Below, in pieces: positions 56,745 to 64,000 of a stretch of DNA of 64,000 nucleotides. This DNA comes from Allobosea sp039673065 (lineage in GTDB: Bacteria; Pseudomonadota; Alphaproteobacteria; Rhizobiales; Beijerinckiaceae). Within the stretch, counting starts at the first letter, position 1. Every line of letters begins with the position of its first letter. The stretch lies in NCBI RefSeq assembly GCF_039673065.1, contig NZ_JBDJKW010000005.1:124001-188000 (forward strand), given 5' to 3'. A model generated the notes under the pieces. It searched no databases. It saw nothing but the letters and a program-made list of their open reading frames with translations, and had not been told where the DNA came from. The translations under genes were made by a program, and so were the position numbers.

Positions 56745-56789
56745 CTCATTCCGGGGCGGGCCGAAGGCCCGGGCCTTGAACACATGACC
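56745..56789. repeat. Third member of the CATTCCGGGGC repeat family
   Basis: CTCATTCCGGGGC is followed by the hairpin GGGCC-GAA-GGCCC and then GGGCCTTGAACACATGACC. The order of blocks (CATTYCGGGGC, a stem with a GAA loop, then a GAACAC segment) is the same as in the right-hand element at 11248. Only one arm is clear; the opposite arm may have decayed. It shows that the glc-operon repeat is dispersed, here with no GIY-YIG gene alongside. Confidence 0.7.
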
Positions 56790-56981
56790 ACGCCATCCCG
56801 CCAGCGATCGCACCCAACGCAGCGACGACGCCGGCCGCCGTCGTTCCCCGGGACACGGTAGCTCGTCCAGCGCCCCGGGCTGCGGGCGAGGTCGCAGAGG
56901 AGCGCGAGTACCGGCAGCCGGCCAGCAAGCCGAGTGGCCGGGTACAGACTGGCTAGCCACCAATCCGCCCGGCGCCCTCCC

Positions 56982-57998
56982 TCAGCCCAGCGCAAATTCC
57001 AGCAGGATGGTGCGCTGGAGGAAATGGGAGAAATTGTCGTCGGAGATCAGGGTAACGATGGTGCGCCCGTTCTCGCGATGCACCGCCATGCCCTCCATAT
57101 TGTCGATCTCCTGGCCGAGATCGGCCTCGATCAGCACCGGGCCGTCGAGTCGCGCGCCGGGCATGATCGAGGCGCCGGCGATACGGCGGATGCGCATGCC
57201 GACGCCGCGCAGCGGCCGGTACCAGCGCTCGAGCACCAGCATGTCGCCCTCCGGCAGGAAAGCGAGGTCGGTGATGTCGTAGCCGTCGCGGCGCAGCATC
57301 TGGAAGCTGCCGGGCCGGCGCCCGCCGATGATGAAGCCCTGCGTCGGCTCGTCCTCGCCGCCCGAACGCTCGGAGATCGCGACCAGCGCACCCGCCAGCG
57401 CATGGCCCGGCGGCAGCACGCCGAGCGCCTCCATGCCGCGATTGCGCGGCAGCCGCTTCGCCGCCGGCGGAACCGGCACCGCCCTGGCCCGCGCCTCGAC
57501 GCCGTGGCGGGCCCAGTCGAAGCGCAGGATGTCGTGCGTACGCTCGACCGCCAGCCAGGCGACGCCGTCGCTAATCGCCAGCGCCTCGGTGTCGAAATGG
57601 CGCGAGCGGTGCAGCGGCCTGCCCGAGGCACCGAGCACCGGTGCCATCTCGGCCTGCTCCAGCCCGGCGAGGCGCCCGTCGCGGCGAACGATACGCGCGG
57701 TCAGCCAGAAGGCGTTGTCGGTGACGGCGACGAGCCGCTCGCCGTCCGGCGAGCGCCAGAGTCCCGAGAAGCCGCCGAAGCGCGGATGGCTGCCGGTGAG
57801 CACCAGCCCGCCGCGATAGTCGAGCGCACCGAAGCGGGTGCGCGCGGGACTGCGCGGCTCGAAGCTGGCGATCGGCCGGGCCGAGATCGCGACCGGCACA
57901 CGCGCCGGCTCGAGGCTCTGCGCCCGAGCCGCGGGGGCGAGCGCCGTCGCACCGAGCCCGGCGATAAGGCCGCGGCGGGTCAGACGCGACAGGGTCAT
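56982..57998 (-). CDS. Esterase-like activity of phytase family protein (Tat-exported)
   Basis: This 338-residue protein has a twin-arginine signal (SRLTRRGLIAGLGATALAPA) and a beta-propeller domain of the phytase-like type: GGLVLTGSHPRFGGFSGLW, then AVERTHDILRFDW, NRGMEALGVLPPG and EIDNMEGMAVHRENG. The family is secreted; hydrolysis of phosphoesters is suggested by name only. It lies 103 bp upstream of the cobT-GFA-cobS region on the same strand but has no known link with cobalamin. Confidence 0.87.
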   Translation of the reverse strand: MTLSRLTRRGLIAGLGATALAPAARAQSLEPARVPVAISARPIASFEPRSPARTRFGALDYRGGLVLTGSHPRFGGFSGLWRSPDGERLVAVTDNAFWLTARIVRRDGRLAGLEQAEMAPVLGASGRPLHRSRHFDTEALAISDGVAWLAVERTHDILRFDWARHGVEARARAVPVPPAAKRLPRNRGMEALGVLPPGHALAGALVAISERSGGEDEPTQGFIIGGRRPGSFQMLRRDGYDITDLAFLPEGDMLVLERWYRPLRGVGMRIRRIAGASIMPGARLDGPVLIEADLGQEIDNMEGMAVHRENGRTIVTLISDDNFSHFLQRTILLEFALG

Positions 57999-58101
57999 CG
58001 AGCGGAGCCGGTCATGCGGGCGCGCGCGAAGCCGATGCAGCCGCCATCCCCCGATTCGGGAGACGCCGCAGCACCGACGCCTGCAGGCGCGGCCTCACGC
58101 C

Positions 58102-59997
58102 TCATTGGCCGCGGCGCGCGCCGCGCTTGCCGGCGCCGCCGGCATCTTCCTCGAACAGCTCGGCCAGCTTCTCGGTCATCACCCCGCCGAGTTCCTCGGC
58201 GTCGACGATGGTGACGGCGCGGCGATAATAGCGCGTGACGTCGTGGCCGATGCCGATCGCGATCAGCTCGACCGGCGAGCGGGTCTCGATCTCGGCGATG
58301 ACATGGCGCAGATGCCGCTCGAGATAGCTGCCCGCATTCACCGAAAGCGTCGAATCGTCGACCGGCGCGCCATCGGAGATCACCATCAGGATCTTGCGCT
58401 GCTCGGAGCGCGCCAGCAGGCGCTTATGCGCCCAGTCCAGCGCCTCGCCGTCGATATTCTCCTTGAGCAGACCCTCGCGCATCATCAGCCCGAGATTCTT
58501 GCGGGCCCGGCGCCAGGGGGCGTCGGCGGCCTTGTAGATGATGTGGCGCAGATCGTTCAGGCGGCCGGGATTGGCCGGCTTGCCCGATTGCAGCCAGGCC
58601 TCGCGCGACAGCCCGCCCTTCCAGGCGCGGGTGGTGAAGCCCAGCAGCTCGACCTTGACGCCGCAACGCTCCAGCGTGCGGGCCAGGATGTCGGCGCAGG
58701 TCGCGGCGACCGTGATCGGCCGCCCGCGCATCGAGCCGGAATTGTCGATCAGCAGGGTGACGACGGTGTCGCGGAAATTGGTGTCCGATTCCTGCCGGAA
58801 GGAGAGCGGCTGGAACGGGTCGAGGATGATGCGCGGCAGGCGCGAGGGATCGAGCGCGCCCTCCTCAAGGTCGAACTGCCAGGAGCGGTTCTGCTGCGCC
58901 ATCAGCCGCCGCTGCAGGCGGTTGGCGAGGCGCGCCACCACGCCCTGGAGATGCGCCAGCTGCTTGTCGAGATAGGCGCGCAGCCGCGTCAGCTCCTCCG
59001 CGTCGCAAAGCTCCTCGGCGGTGATCGTCTCGTCGAACTTGGTCGTGTAGGCCTTGTAATCGGTCTGCGGCCGGTCATTGGCGCGCGGATCGCGCGGACG
59101 CGGCGCCTCGCCGGCCTCCTCGGCCTCGGAGTTCTCGTCTTCCTCGTCCCAGTCGCCTGCGGGAGCGTCGGAGGCCTCGGAAGCGCCCTCCTCCATCTCC
59201 TCGGTGGCGTCCTCGCTCACCTCGGTCTCGGTGCGCTCGCCTTGGCTCTGCTGCTCGGCCTCGCCGTCCTGCTGCTCCTGATCATCGGAGGACTGGTCCT
59301 GATCGTCCTCGTCCTCCTCGGATTCGTCCCCCTGGCTCGACTGCTCGGCCATGTCGAGCGAGACCAGCATGTCGCGCACGGTCCGGGCGAAGCCGCGCTG
59401 ATCCTCGATCGACTGGCTCAGCCGGTCGAGGTCGCCGCCGGCCTTGGCCTCGATCTGCTCGCGCCAGAGATCGACCAGCTTCTCCGCCGCCTTGGGCGGC
59501 TTCAGCCCGGTCAGCCGCTCGCGCACCATCAGGGCGAGCGCATCCTCGAGGGGCGCGTCGGCGCGGTCGGTGATCTCCTCATAGCGGCCGCCGCGGTGAT
59601 AGCGGTCCTCCAGCATGGCGCCGATATTGCCGGCCATGCCGCTCATCCGCCGGGTGCCGACGCTCTCGACGCGCGCCTGCTCGACGGCGTCGAAGACGGC
59701 GCGCGCGGCGTCGCCCTCGGGCGCGGCGCGACGATGGATCGCAGCGTCGTGGCAGGCGAGGCGCAGCGCCATGGAATCGGCGTGACCGCGCAGCACGGCG
59801 ACGTCGTTGGCGGAGAGCTTGCGGGGCGGCTCCGGCAGGCGGGCGCGTTCGCCGACGAGGGACGGCTTGTCGGTCGCGAAGACGATTTCCATCTCCGGCC
59901 GGCGCGCGATCGCCTTCATCGCCCCCGAAACGGCGCGCTTCAGCGGCTCGACGGGGGCTTCCTTCGGGGTCCCGGGCTTGCGGTTCGAGATGGACAA
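58102..59997 (-). CDS. cobT: Aerobic cobaltochelatase subunit CobT
   Basis: CobT with CobS forms the AAA+ chaperone that, with CobN, inserts cobalt into hydrogenobyrinic acid a,c-diamide in aerobic vitamin B12 synthesis. The 631-residue protein has an N-terminal helical part, a long acidic stretch at about 220-305 (QSSQGDESEEDEDDQDQSS and further Glu runs), and a C-terminal VWA domain with the MIDAS motif TLLIDNSGSMRG and ISDGAPVDDSTLS. All are family features. It is downstream of cobS on the same strand with a GFA gene between. Confidence 0.96.
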   Translation of the reverse strand: MSISNRKPGTPKEAPVEPLKRAVSGAMKAIARRPEMEIVFATDKPSLVGERARLPEPPRKLSANDVAVLRGHADSMALRLACHDAAIHRRAAPEGDAARAVFDAVEQARVESVGTRRMSGMAGNIGAMLEDRYHRGGRYEEITDRADAPLEDALALMVRERLTGLKPPKAAEKLVDLWREQIEAKAGGDLDRLSQSIEDQRGFARTVRDMLVSLDMAEQSSQGDESEEDEDDQDQSSDDQEQQDGEAEQQSQGERTETEVSEDATEEMEEGASEASDAPAGDWDEEDENSEAEEAGEAPRPRDPRANDRPQTDYKAYTTKFDETITAEELCDAEELTRLRAYLDKQLAHLQGVVARLANRLQRRLMAQQNRSWQFDLEEGALDPSRLPRIILDPFQPLSFRQESDTNFRDTVVTLLIDNSGSMRGRPITVAATCADILARTLERCGVKVELLGFTTRAWKGGLSREAWLQSGKPANPGRLNDLRHIIYKAADAPWRRARKNLGLMMREGLLKENIDGEALDWAHKRLLARSEQRKILMVISDGAPVDDSTLSVNAGSYLERHLRHVIAEIETRSPVELIAIGIGHDVTRYYRRAVTIVDAEELGGVMTEKLAELFEEDAGGAGKRGARRGQ

Positions 59998-60075
59998 GGC
60001 TTTCGCAATCCCTTCACGGCCGGCGCACGGCTAGCGCGAGCGCCCGTCATACATGGTCGGGTTCAGCGCGGCAGG

Positions 60076-60381
60076 CTAGACGCCGTCCAGACAGCGGACA
60101 TTGATCGCGACCGTCGGCGTGCCGTCGGGCATGGCGGCGCGCGCGAAGGATTCGATGCCGCAGGTCTCGCAGAACAGATGCTGGATCTGCCGCGTGTGGA
60201 AGCGGTACTCGCTCAGCGCATCCTCACCCTTGAGCAGGGCGAAGCTCTGCGCCGGGGCGAAGGCGAGAACCGATCCGCGGCGCTGGCAGTAGGAGCAGTT
60301 GCAGGTGACCGTCCTGCCGAGGTCGACATCGACCTCGTAGGCGACACGCCCGCAATGGCAGCCTCCTTCATACCGCGCCAC
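60076..60381 (-). CDS. GFA-family protein (CENP-V/GFA zinc-binding)
   Basis: This 101-residue protein has the GFA fold with conserved zinc cysteines: C8 and C10 in GGCHCGRVAY, C27, C29 and C32 in CNCSYCQRRG, and a CxxC in HLFCETCGIESF. The namesake formaldehyde-activating activity has been doubted, so the reaction is unknown. It sits between cobS and cobT, the place where many Rhizobiales have a DnaJ-domain gene. Its start is 13 bp after the cobS stop, suggesting one transcript. Confidence 0.92.
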   Translation of the reverse strand: MARYEGGCHCGRVAYEVDVDLGRTVTCNCSYCQRRGSVLAFAPAQSFALLKGEDALSEYRFHTRQIQHLFCETCGIESFARAAMPDGTPTVAINVRCLDGV

Positions 60382-60394
60382 GGCCGGCCTCCGT

Positions 60395-61384
60395 TCAGCT
60401 CAGCACGACGTTGACCGCGCTCTCCGGCAGTTCCTTGCCGAAGGAACGCTGGAAGAACTCGGCCACCAGCATGCGCTCCATCTCGTCGCACTTGTTGAGG
60501 AAGGTGACGCGGAAGGCGAAGCCGACATCGCCGAAGATCGCGGCGTTCTCGGCCCAGGTGATGACCGTACGCGGGCTCATCACCGTCGACAGGTCGCCGT
60601 TCATGAAGGCGTTGCGGGTCATGTCGGCGACGCGCACCATCTTGTTGATGATGTCCTTGCCGTCGGCCTGCGTCTGATAGTGCTTCGACTTGGCGAGAAC
60701 GATCGCGACCTCGTTGTCGTGCGGCAGGTAGTTCAGCGTGGTGACGATCGACCAGCGGTCCATCTGGCCCTGGTTGATCTGCTGCGTGCCGTGATAGAGG
60801 CCCGAGGTGTCGCCGAGGCCGACCGTGTTGGCGGTGGCGAACAGGCGGAAGGCCGCATGCGGGCGGATGACGCGCTTCTGGTCGAGCAGCGTCAGCTTGC
60901 CGGACTGCTCGAGAACGCGCTGGATCACGAACATCACGTCCGGGCGGCCGGCGTCGTATTCGTCGAAGACGAGCGCGATGTTGTTCTGCAGCGCCCAGGG
61001 CAGAATGCCGTCCTGGAACTCGGTGATCTGCTTGCCGTCCTTCAGCACGATCGCGTCCTTGCCGACGAGATCGAGGCGGGAGACGTGGCTGTCGAGGTTG
61101 ACGCGCACGCAGGGCCAGTTGAGGCGGGCCGCGACCTGCTCGATATGGGTCGACTTGCCGGTGCCGTGATAGCCCGAGATCATCACGCGGCGGTTATGGG
61201 CGAAGCCGGCGAGGATCGCGATCGTGGTGTCGTGATCGAAGCGATAGTCGGGATCGAGATCCGGGACGTGCGGGTCGGTCTGCGAATAGGCGGGCACCTC
61301 CAGATCGCTGTCGATCCCGAAGACCTGGCGCACCGAGAGCTTGGTGTCCGGCAGGCCGGGGGTGGAGGCGGGCGTCGTCGTCAT
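60395..61384 (-). CDS. cobS: Aerobic cobaltochelatase subunit CobS
   Basis: CobS is the AAA+ ATPase partner of CobT in cobalt insertion. The 329-residue protein starts with the CobS N-terminal segment (LSVRQVFGIDSDLEVPAYSQ), has Walker A GYHGTGKSTH, Walker B LVFDEYDAG and sensor region LFATANTVGLGDTSGLYHGT. These match CobS exactly in order and spacing. It heads cobS-GFA-cobT. No adenosylcobalamin riboswitch is seen in the 130 bp upstream. Confidence 0.96.
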   Translation of the reverse strand: MTTTPASTPGLPDTKLSVRQVFGIDSDLEVPAYSQTDPHVPDLDPDYRFDHDTTIAILAGFAHNRRVMISGYHGTGKSTHIEQVAARLNWPCVRVNLDSHVSRLDLVGKDAIVLKDGKQITEFQDGILPWALQNNIALVFDEYDAGRPDVMFVIQRVLEQSGKLTLLDQKRVIRPHAAFRLFATANTVGLGDTSGLYHGTQQINQGQMDRWSIVTTLNYLPHDNEVAIVLAKSKHYQTQADGKDIINKMVRVADMTRNAFMNGDLSTVMSPRTVITWAENAAIFGDVGFAFRVTFLNKCDEMERMLVAEFFQRSFGKELPESAVNVVLS

Positions 61385-61516
61385 CGTTCATCTCCGGGCG
61401 CAGGACAGGGGCCGGGAACTGCCGGTTGTCCTCGAAGCCGACCGAATGGGAGGCATGGGTTTTCTCATTAAAGGGAAAGACACGTACCGGCAATTCGCAG
61501 GCGGTATACGCAAGCG

Positions 61517-62665
61517 TCATGCCGGGAGATCGCGCGCCAGCAGCCGCGCGATCGCCGCGACCGTGCCCTGCGCCCCGTCGAGATCGACCGCCAGCGCCGG
61601 CGGCGCGCCGGCTGCGAGCCGGGCGCGGATCGCCGCGGCAAGGGCCGCCGGCTCGGGCGCGACCACGGCCGCCAGCCCCGCCCGCGCCAGCGCCGCGGCG
61701 CGCAAGGCCTGCTCGGTCTCGTTGCCGGCGTCGAACGGCACCAGCAGCGCCGGCCGCCCAGCCTGCACGAGATCGAGCACGGTGTTGTAGCCGGCCAGGC
61801 TGACGCTGAGCGCGCAGGCCCGCAGTAAGGCCGGAAAATCGGGCCGGGCCCGCTCGACGCGCGCATTTTCGGGTGCACTGCCACGCAGCGCCGCGAAGGC
61901 CGCCTCGGCAACGCCGCCCCCGACGAGGAGGTGGAAGCGCTGGTCGGGCAGCAGTCGCGCAGCCGCCAGCGCAGCCTCGAACAGCGGCAGCGCCGCGGCC
62001 GATCCCCCGCCGGAGACAAGGACGGAACCGCCCTCCCGGGCCTCCACCGGCGCGGCGGTCTCGCCCGCTGGGGCCGCTGCGAGATAGCCGGTATAGACCA
62101 GCTTGCCGGCGAGCTCCGGCGTCACCGGCCAGGAGGCGTCGAGCGGCAGGAGCCGCGCATCGCCATGGACGAGAACCGCGTCGAACAGGGCCGCGACGCG
62201 ACGATGTGCCTCGGTCACGCGCTCGGGACCCGAAGGCACGACCAGCACGTCGCGGATGGAGGCGAGGACGCGCACCTGCGGCCTTGCCGCGCGCGCCGCC
62301 GCGATCAGCGCCAGGAACTCCTGGGCCAGTTGGCGGCGACCGAAGGGAAAATGCTCGGTGACGACGACATCCGGCGCGATCTCTTGGGCCAGAGCGGCCA
62401 GCGCGTCTCGCCGGGCCGACAGCCGCTCGGGCGTGGCCGGTTCGCCCCGCTCGTCCAGCAATCTGCGAAAATCGGTGCCCTGGACGCGCAGCGGCAGCAA
62501 CTGCTCGACGCGATATCCGGCGTCCGGCGCGCCGTCCGGCATCCCGCCGCTCGCCAGCGTCACCGCGTAACCGGCCCGCGCCAGCGCCTGCGCCAAATGT
62601 CGCGCCCGCACGAGATGGCCGATGCCGAGCAGATGGGTGACCGCAATCAGGACCCGCGCCGTCAC
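61517..62665 (-). CDS. MurG/UGT-like glycosyltransferase
   Basis: This 382-residue GT-B protein starts TARVLIAVTHLLGIGHLVRA, with the GHL loop of MurG-like and UDP-glycosyltransferase enzymes, and has the C-terminal donor-site stretch LRACALSVSLAGYNTVLDL followed by ALLVPFDAGNETEQALRA. It likely adds a sugar to a polysaccharide or lipid precursor. The GTG at 62665 overlaps the stop of the GT4 gene by 4 bp (GTGA). The frame is open further upstream but would read through the neighbour. It is the last gene of this operon on the left. Confidence 0.82.
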   Translation of the reverse strand: MTARVLIAVTHLLGIGHLVRARHLAQALARAGYAVTLASGGMPDGAPDAGYRVEQLLPLRVQGTDFRRLLDERGEPATPERLSARRDALAALAQEIAPDVVVTEHFPFGRRQLAQEFLALIAAARAARPQVRVLASIRDVLVVPSGPERVTEAHRRVAALFDAVLVHGDARLLPLDASWPVTPELAGKLVYTGYLAAAPAGETAAPVEAREGGSVLVSGGGSAAALPLFEAALAAARLLPDQRFHLLVGGGVAEAAFAALRGSAPENARVERARPDFPALLRACALSVSLAGYNTVLDLVQAGRPALLVPFDAGNETEQALRAAALARAGLAAVVAPEPAALAAAIRARLAAGAPPALAVDLDGAQGTVAAIARLLARDLPA

Positions 62666-63930
62666 GGCGCCCGGACCTCGCCCGAAGCCGCCGCGGCCAG
62701 CGCGCGATGGATACGCGCCAGCCCGGCGCCGGCCGAGAAGTCGGCCGCGAGCCGGGCGAAGGCCGCCTGCCCCAGCGCGGCCCGGCGGGCGGGATCCGCG
62801 GCGAGCCCGGCCAGCGCCGCTGCCAGCGCCGCGACGTCTCCCGGCGGCACCAGCACGCCCTCGCGCCCCTGCCGCACGAATTCGGGGATGCCGGCGAAAT
62901 CGGTGGCGACGATCGGCAGCGCCTGGCTGGCGGCCTCCATCACCACATTGGGCAGGCCGTCGCGGTCGCCGTCGCCGGCCTGCTTCGAGGGCAGCACGAA
63001 GAGATCGGCCTCGCGCAGCGCCGCGACGACGCGGTCCTGCGCCAGCGCCCCGCGCCAAACGATGCGATCGGCCAGACCCAGCGCCTCGGCCTGCGCCTTG
63101 AGCGCCGGCAGGAGCTCGCCGCCGCCGATATGGACGAGGCGCCAGTGCAGGCCGGGCGGCAGGGCCGCGAGCGCCGCGAGCAGGTCGTCGAAGCCCTTCT
63201 TGGCGACCGCGCGGCCGATGGTCAGGATCGCGACCGGAGCGGCGGGGTCGCTGCCATCGCGCGCCGGCCGGTCCTGCGGCGGGGGCAGGAAACGGGCGAG
63301 ATCGAGCCCATGATAGAGCAGCGTGACCTTCCCGGATGTCGGCGACAGGCGCTCCAGCTCGGCATGGCCGTCGGCGGTGCAGGTGACGCCCCAGCGCGCA
63401 TCGGCGATCTTCTCGCGCTTCTCCCAGTCCGGCGTGGTCCAGATGTCCTTGGCATGGGCGGAGAACGACCAGCCGATGCCGCGGCTCAGCGCGGCATAGC
63501 GCACCACGGAGGCCGGGGTGTGCAGGAAGTGGACGTGGAGATGGCGCGTGCCGGCCGGCAGTTCGCGCGCCATCACGCAGGCCTGGCCGAAACGGCGCAG
63601 GCGGTTGCGCGTGGGATCGCGCCAGAGGTCGCGCGCCACGGTGGCGAGCAGGCGCGGCGCGCTCGGCCGCAGCAGCGCGCGCGCCACGCCGCGCAGCACG
63701 CGCCAGCGGTCGTCATGGAGATATTCCGGCAGGTAATGCAGCGGCGCGGTGATCTCGGCATGCATGAGGTGCCGCGCCGCATCGGTCGGGCGCCGCAGCG
63801 ACCAGATCGCGAAGGAGAGCCCCCGCTGCTGCAGGCCGAGCAGTTCCTGCGCGATGAAGGTCTCCGACAGGCGCGGATAGCCCTTCATCGCGATCGCGAT
63901 CGCGGGGCCGGTCGGCTCGGGCACGCTCAT
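62662..63930 (-). CDS. Glycosyltransferase family 4 protein
   Basis: This 422-residue enzyme has the GT4 GT-B architecture: an N-terminal acceptor domain starting IAIAMKGYPRLSETFIAQEL, a middle YHGLDLARFLPP, and a donor domain with ILTIGRAVAKKGFDDLLAAL and DGLPNVVMEAASQALPIVATD (the E-x7-E region). It likely acts in exopolysaccharide or cell-surface glycan synthesis. Its ATG overlaps the stop of the next upstream gene by 4 bp, and its stop overlaps the MurG-like gene, so the three genes are translationally coupled. Confidence 0.9.
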   Translation of the reverse strand: MSVPEPTGPAIAIAMKGYPRLSETFIAQELLGLQQRGLSFAIWSLRRPTDAARHLMHAEITAPLHYLPEYLHDDRWRVLRGVARALLRPSAPRLLATVARDLWRDPTRNRLRRFGQACVMARELPAGTRHLHVHFLHTPASVVRYAALSRGIGWSFSAHAKDIWTTPDWEKREKIADARWGVTCTADGHAELERLSPTSGKVTLLYHGLDLARFLPPPQDRPARDGSDPAAPVAILTIGRAVAKKGFDDLLAALAALPPGLHWRLVHIGGGELLPALKAQAEALGLADRIVWRGALAQDRVVAALREADLFVLPSKQAGDGDRDGLPNVVMEAASQALPIVATDFAGIPEFVRQGREGVLVPPGDVAALAAALAGLAADPARRAALGQAAFARLAADFSAGAGLARIHRALAAAASGEVRAP

Positions 63931-64000
63931 CGCCGGCCGATCAGCATGAAGCGGGTATAGTTCTTCGTCGGCAGCGCGCCGGCGAACAGGATCTCGGACA
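63927..64000 (-). CDS. C-terminus of an unidentified protein (5' end beyond window)
   Basis: Only 23 codons are in view, ending FAGALPTKNYTRFMLIGRR before TGA at 63927-63929. The stop overlaps the ATG of the GT4 gene (ATGA), so it is the upstream gene of the same polysaccharide-type operon. The fragment is too short for a family assignment; a methyltransferase or another sugar-modifying enzyme would fit the context, which is a guess. Confidence 0.6.
   Translation of the reverse strand, partial: SEILFAGALPTKNYTRFMLIGRR

Larger units (their letters stand above)
56592..56981. other. 390-bp gap between rpmB and the phytase-like gene
   Basis: No gene is supported here. It contains the rpmB terminator (56619-56642), a repeat of the family seen in the glc operon (56745-56789) and further GC-rich imperfect palindromes around 56840-56890 that may be decayed repeat arms. 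Short frames on the minus strand across it read as repeat translation and are not reported. Confidence 0.6.

Noticed and set aside
61385..61516. Possible cobalamin riboswitch upstream of cobS
   Set aside because: No B12-box-like sequence or long conserved fold is visible in the 130-bp interval.
61385..61520. Short minus-strand frame starting MTLAYTACELPV upstream of cobS
   Set aside because: It runs into cobS in a different frame, has no ribosome site and no family resemblance beyond its first residues. The stretch is more likely a promoter region.

Overview
This is GC-rich DNA (most genes look about 70% G+C or higher) from an alphaproteobacterium, most likely a member of the Hyphomicrobiales/Rhizobiales close to Bosea or a related genus. 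The evidence is the gene content and order: a CIRCE-regulated groES-groEL operon, a BioR-BioY biotin pair with a TTATCTATAA operator, the Suv3-like helicase / S4 protein / FdxA / CarD series, aerobic-type CobS and CobT cobaltochelatase subunits, rpmB next to a DUF3108 gene, and a DUF930 protein. The genus is an inference; no rRNA or tRNA gene was seen.

Layout. 1-1903: groEL (3' end outside the window), groES and their CIRCE operator. 2.0-7.9 kb: MarR regulator, thioesterase, DUF930 protein, EamA exporter, GNAT acetyltransferase, polysaccharide flippase, L,D-transpeptidase. 8.0-12.8 kb: a minus-strand glycolate oxidase operon glcD-glcE-glcF, with a divergent LysR gene. Two extra items sit inside it: a GIY-YIG nuclease gene exactly bracketed by two roughly 148-bp inverted-repeat elements (10792-11394), and an unrecognised 90-residue gene translationally coupled between glcE and glcF. 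14-17.8 kb: SMP-30 lactonase, AbrB-type membrane protein, aminotransferase, mscL. 18.0-22.3 kb: a 1190-residue transporter/histidine-kinase/receiver hybrid and an Lrp regulator.

22.3-35.1 kb: xseB, a duplicated YcxB-type membrane protein with a secreted partner, bioY-bioR, pirin, dxs-tlyA, a SRAP protein, two flavoproteins and an RlmD-type RNA methyltransferase. In related genomes xseB, dxs and tlyA are often close together; here a 4.5-kb block separates xseB from dxs. 35.3-43.7 kb: cysK, SLC13 permease, corA, two SDRs of HSDL2 and DHRS1 type, a methyltransferase and a long acyl-CoA dehydrogenase. 43.8-50.6 kb: tsaC, a lower-GC orphan nuclease resembling HsdR N-termini, a degenerate nuclease-like secreted protein, an M48 lipoprotein protease, a bidirectional terminator, carD, fdxA and an S4 protein. 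50.6-64.0 kb: Suv3-like helicase with a long disordered tail, epoxide-hydrolase-like enzyme, DUF3108 protein, rpmB, phytase-like protein, cobT, a GFA protein, cobS, and the start of a polysaccharide glycosyltransferase operon running off the right edge.

Most of the window is ordinary chromosomal housekeeping and metabolic DNA. The best candidate for something undescribed is the GIY-YIG/inverted-repeat cassette inside the glc operon, whose repeats recur near 56.75 kb. Secondary candidates are the small coupled gene in the glc operon, the tandem-duplicated YcxB membrane protein with its secreted partner, and the orphan HsdR_N-like nuclease. All long antisense reading frames were treated as GC-driven shadows.
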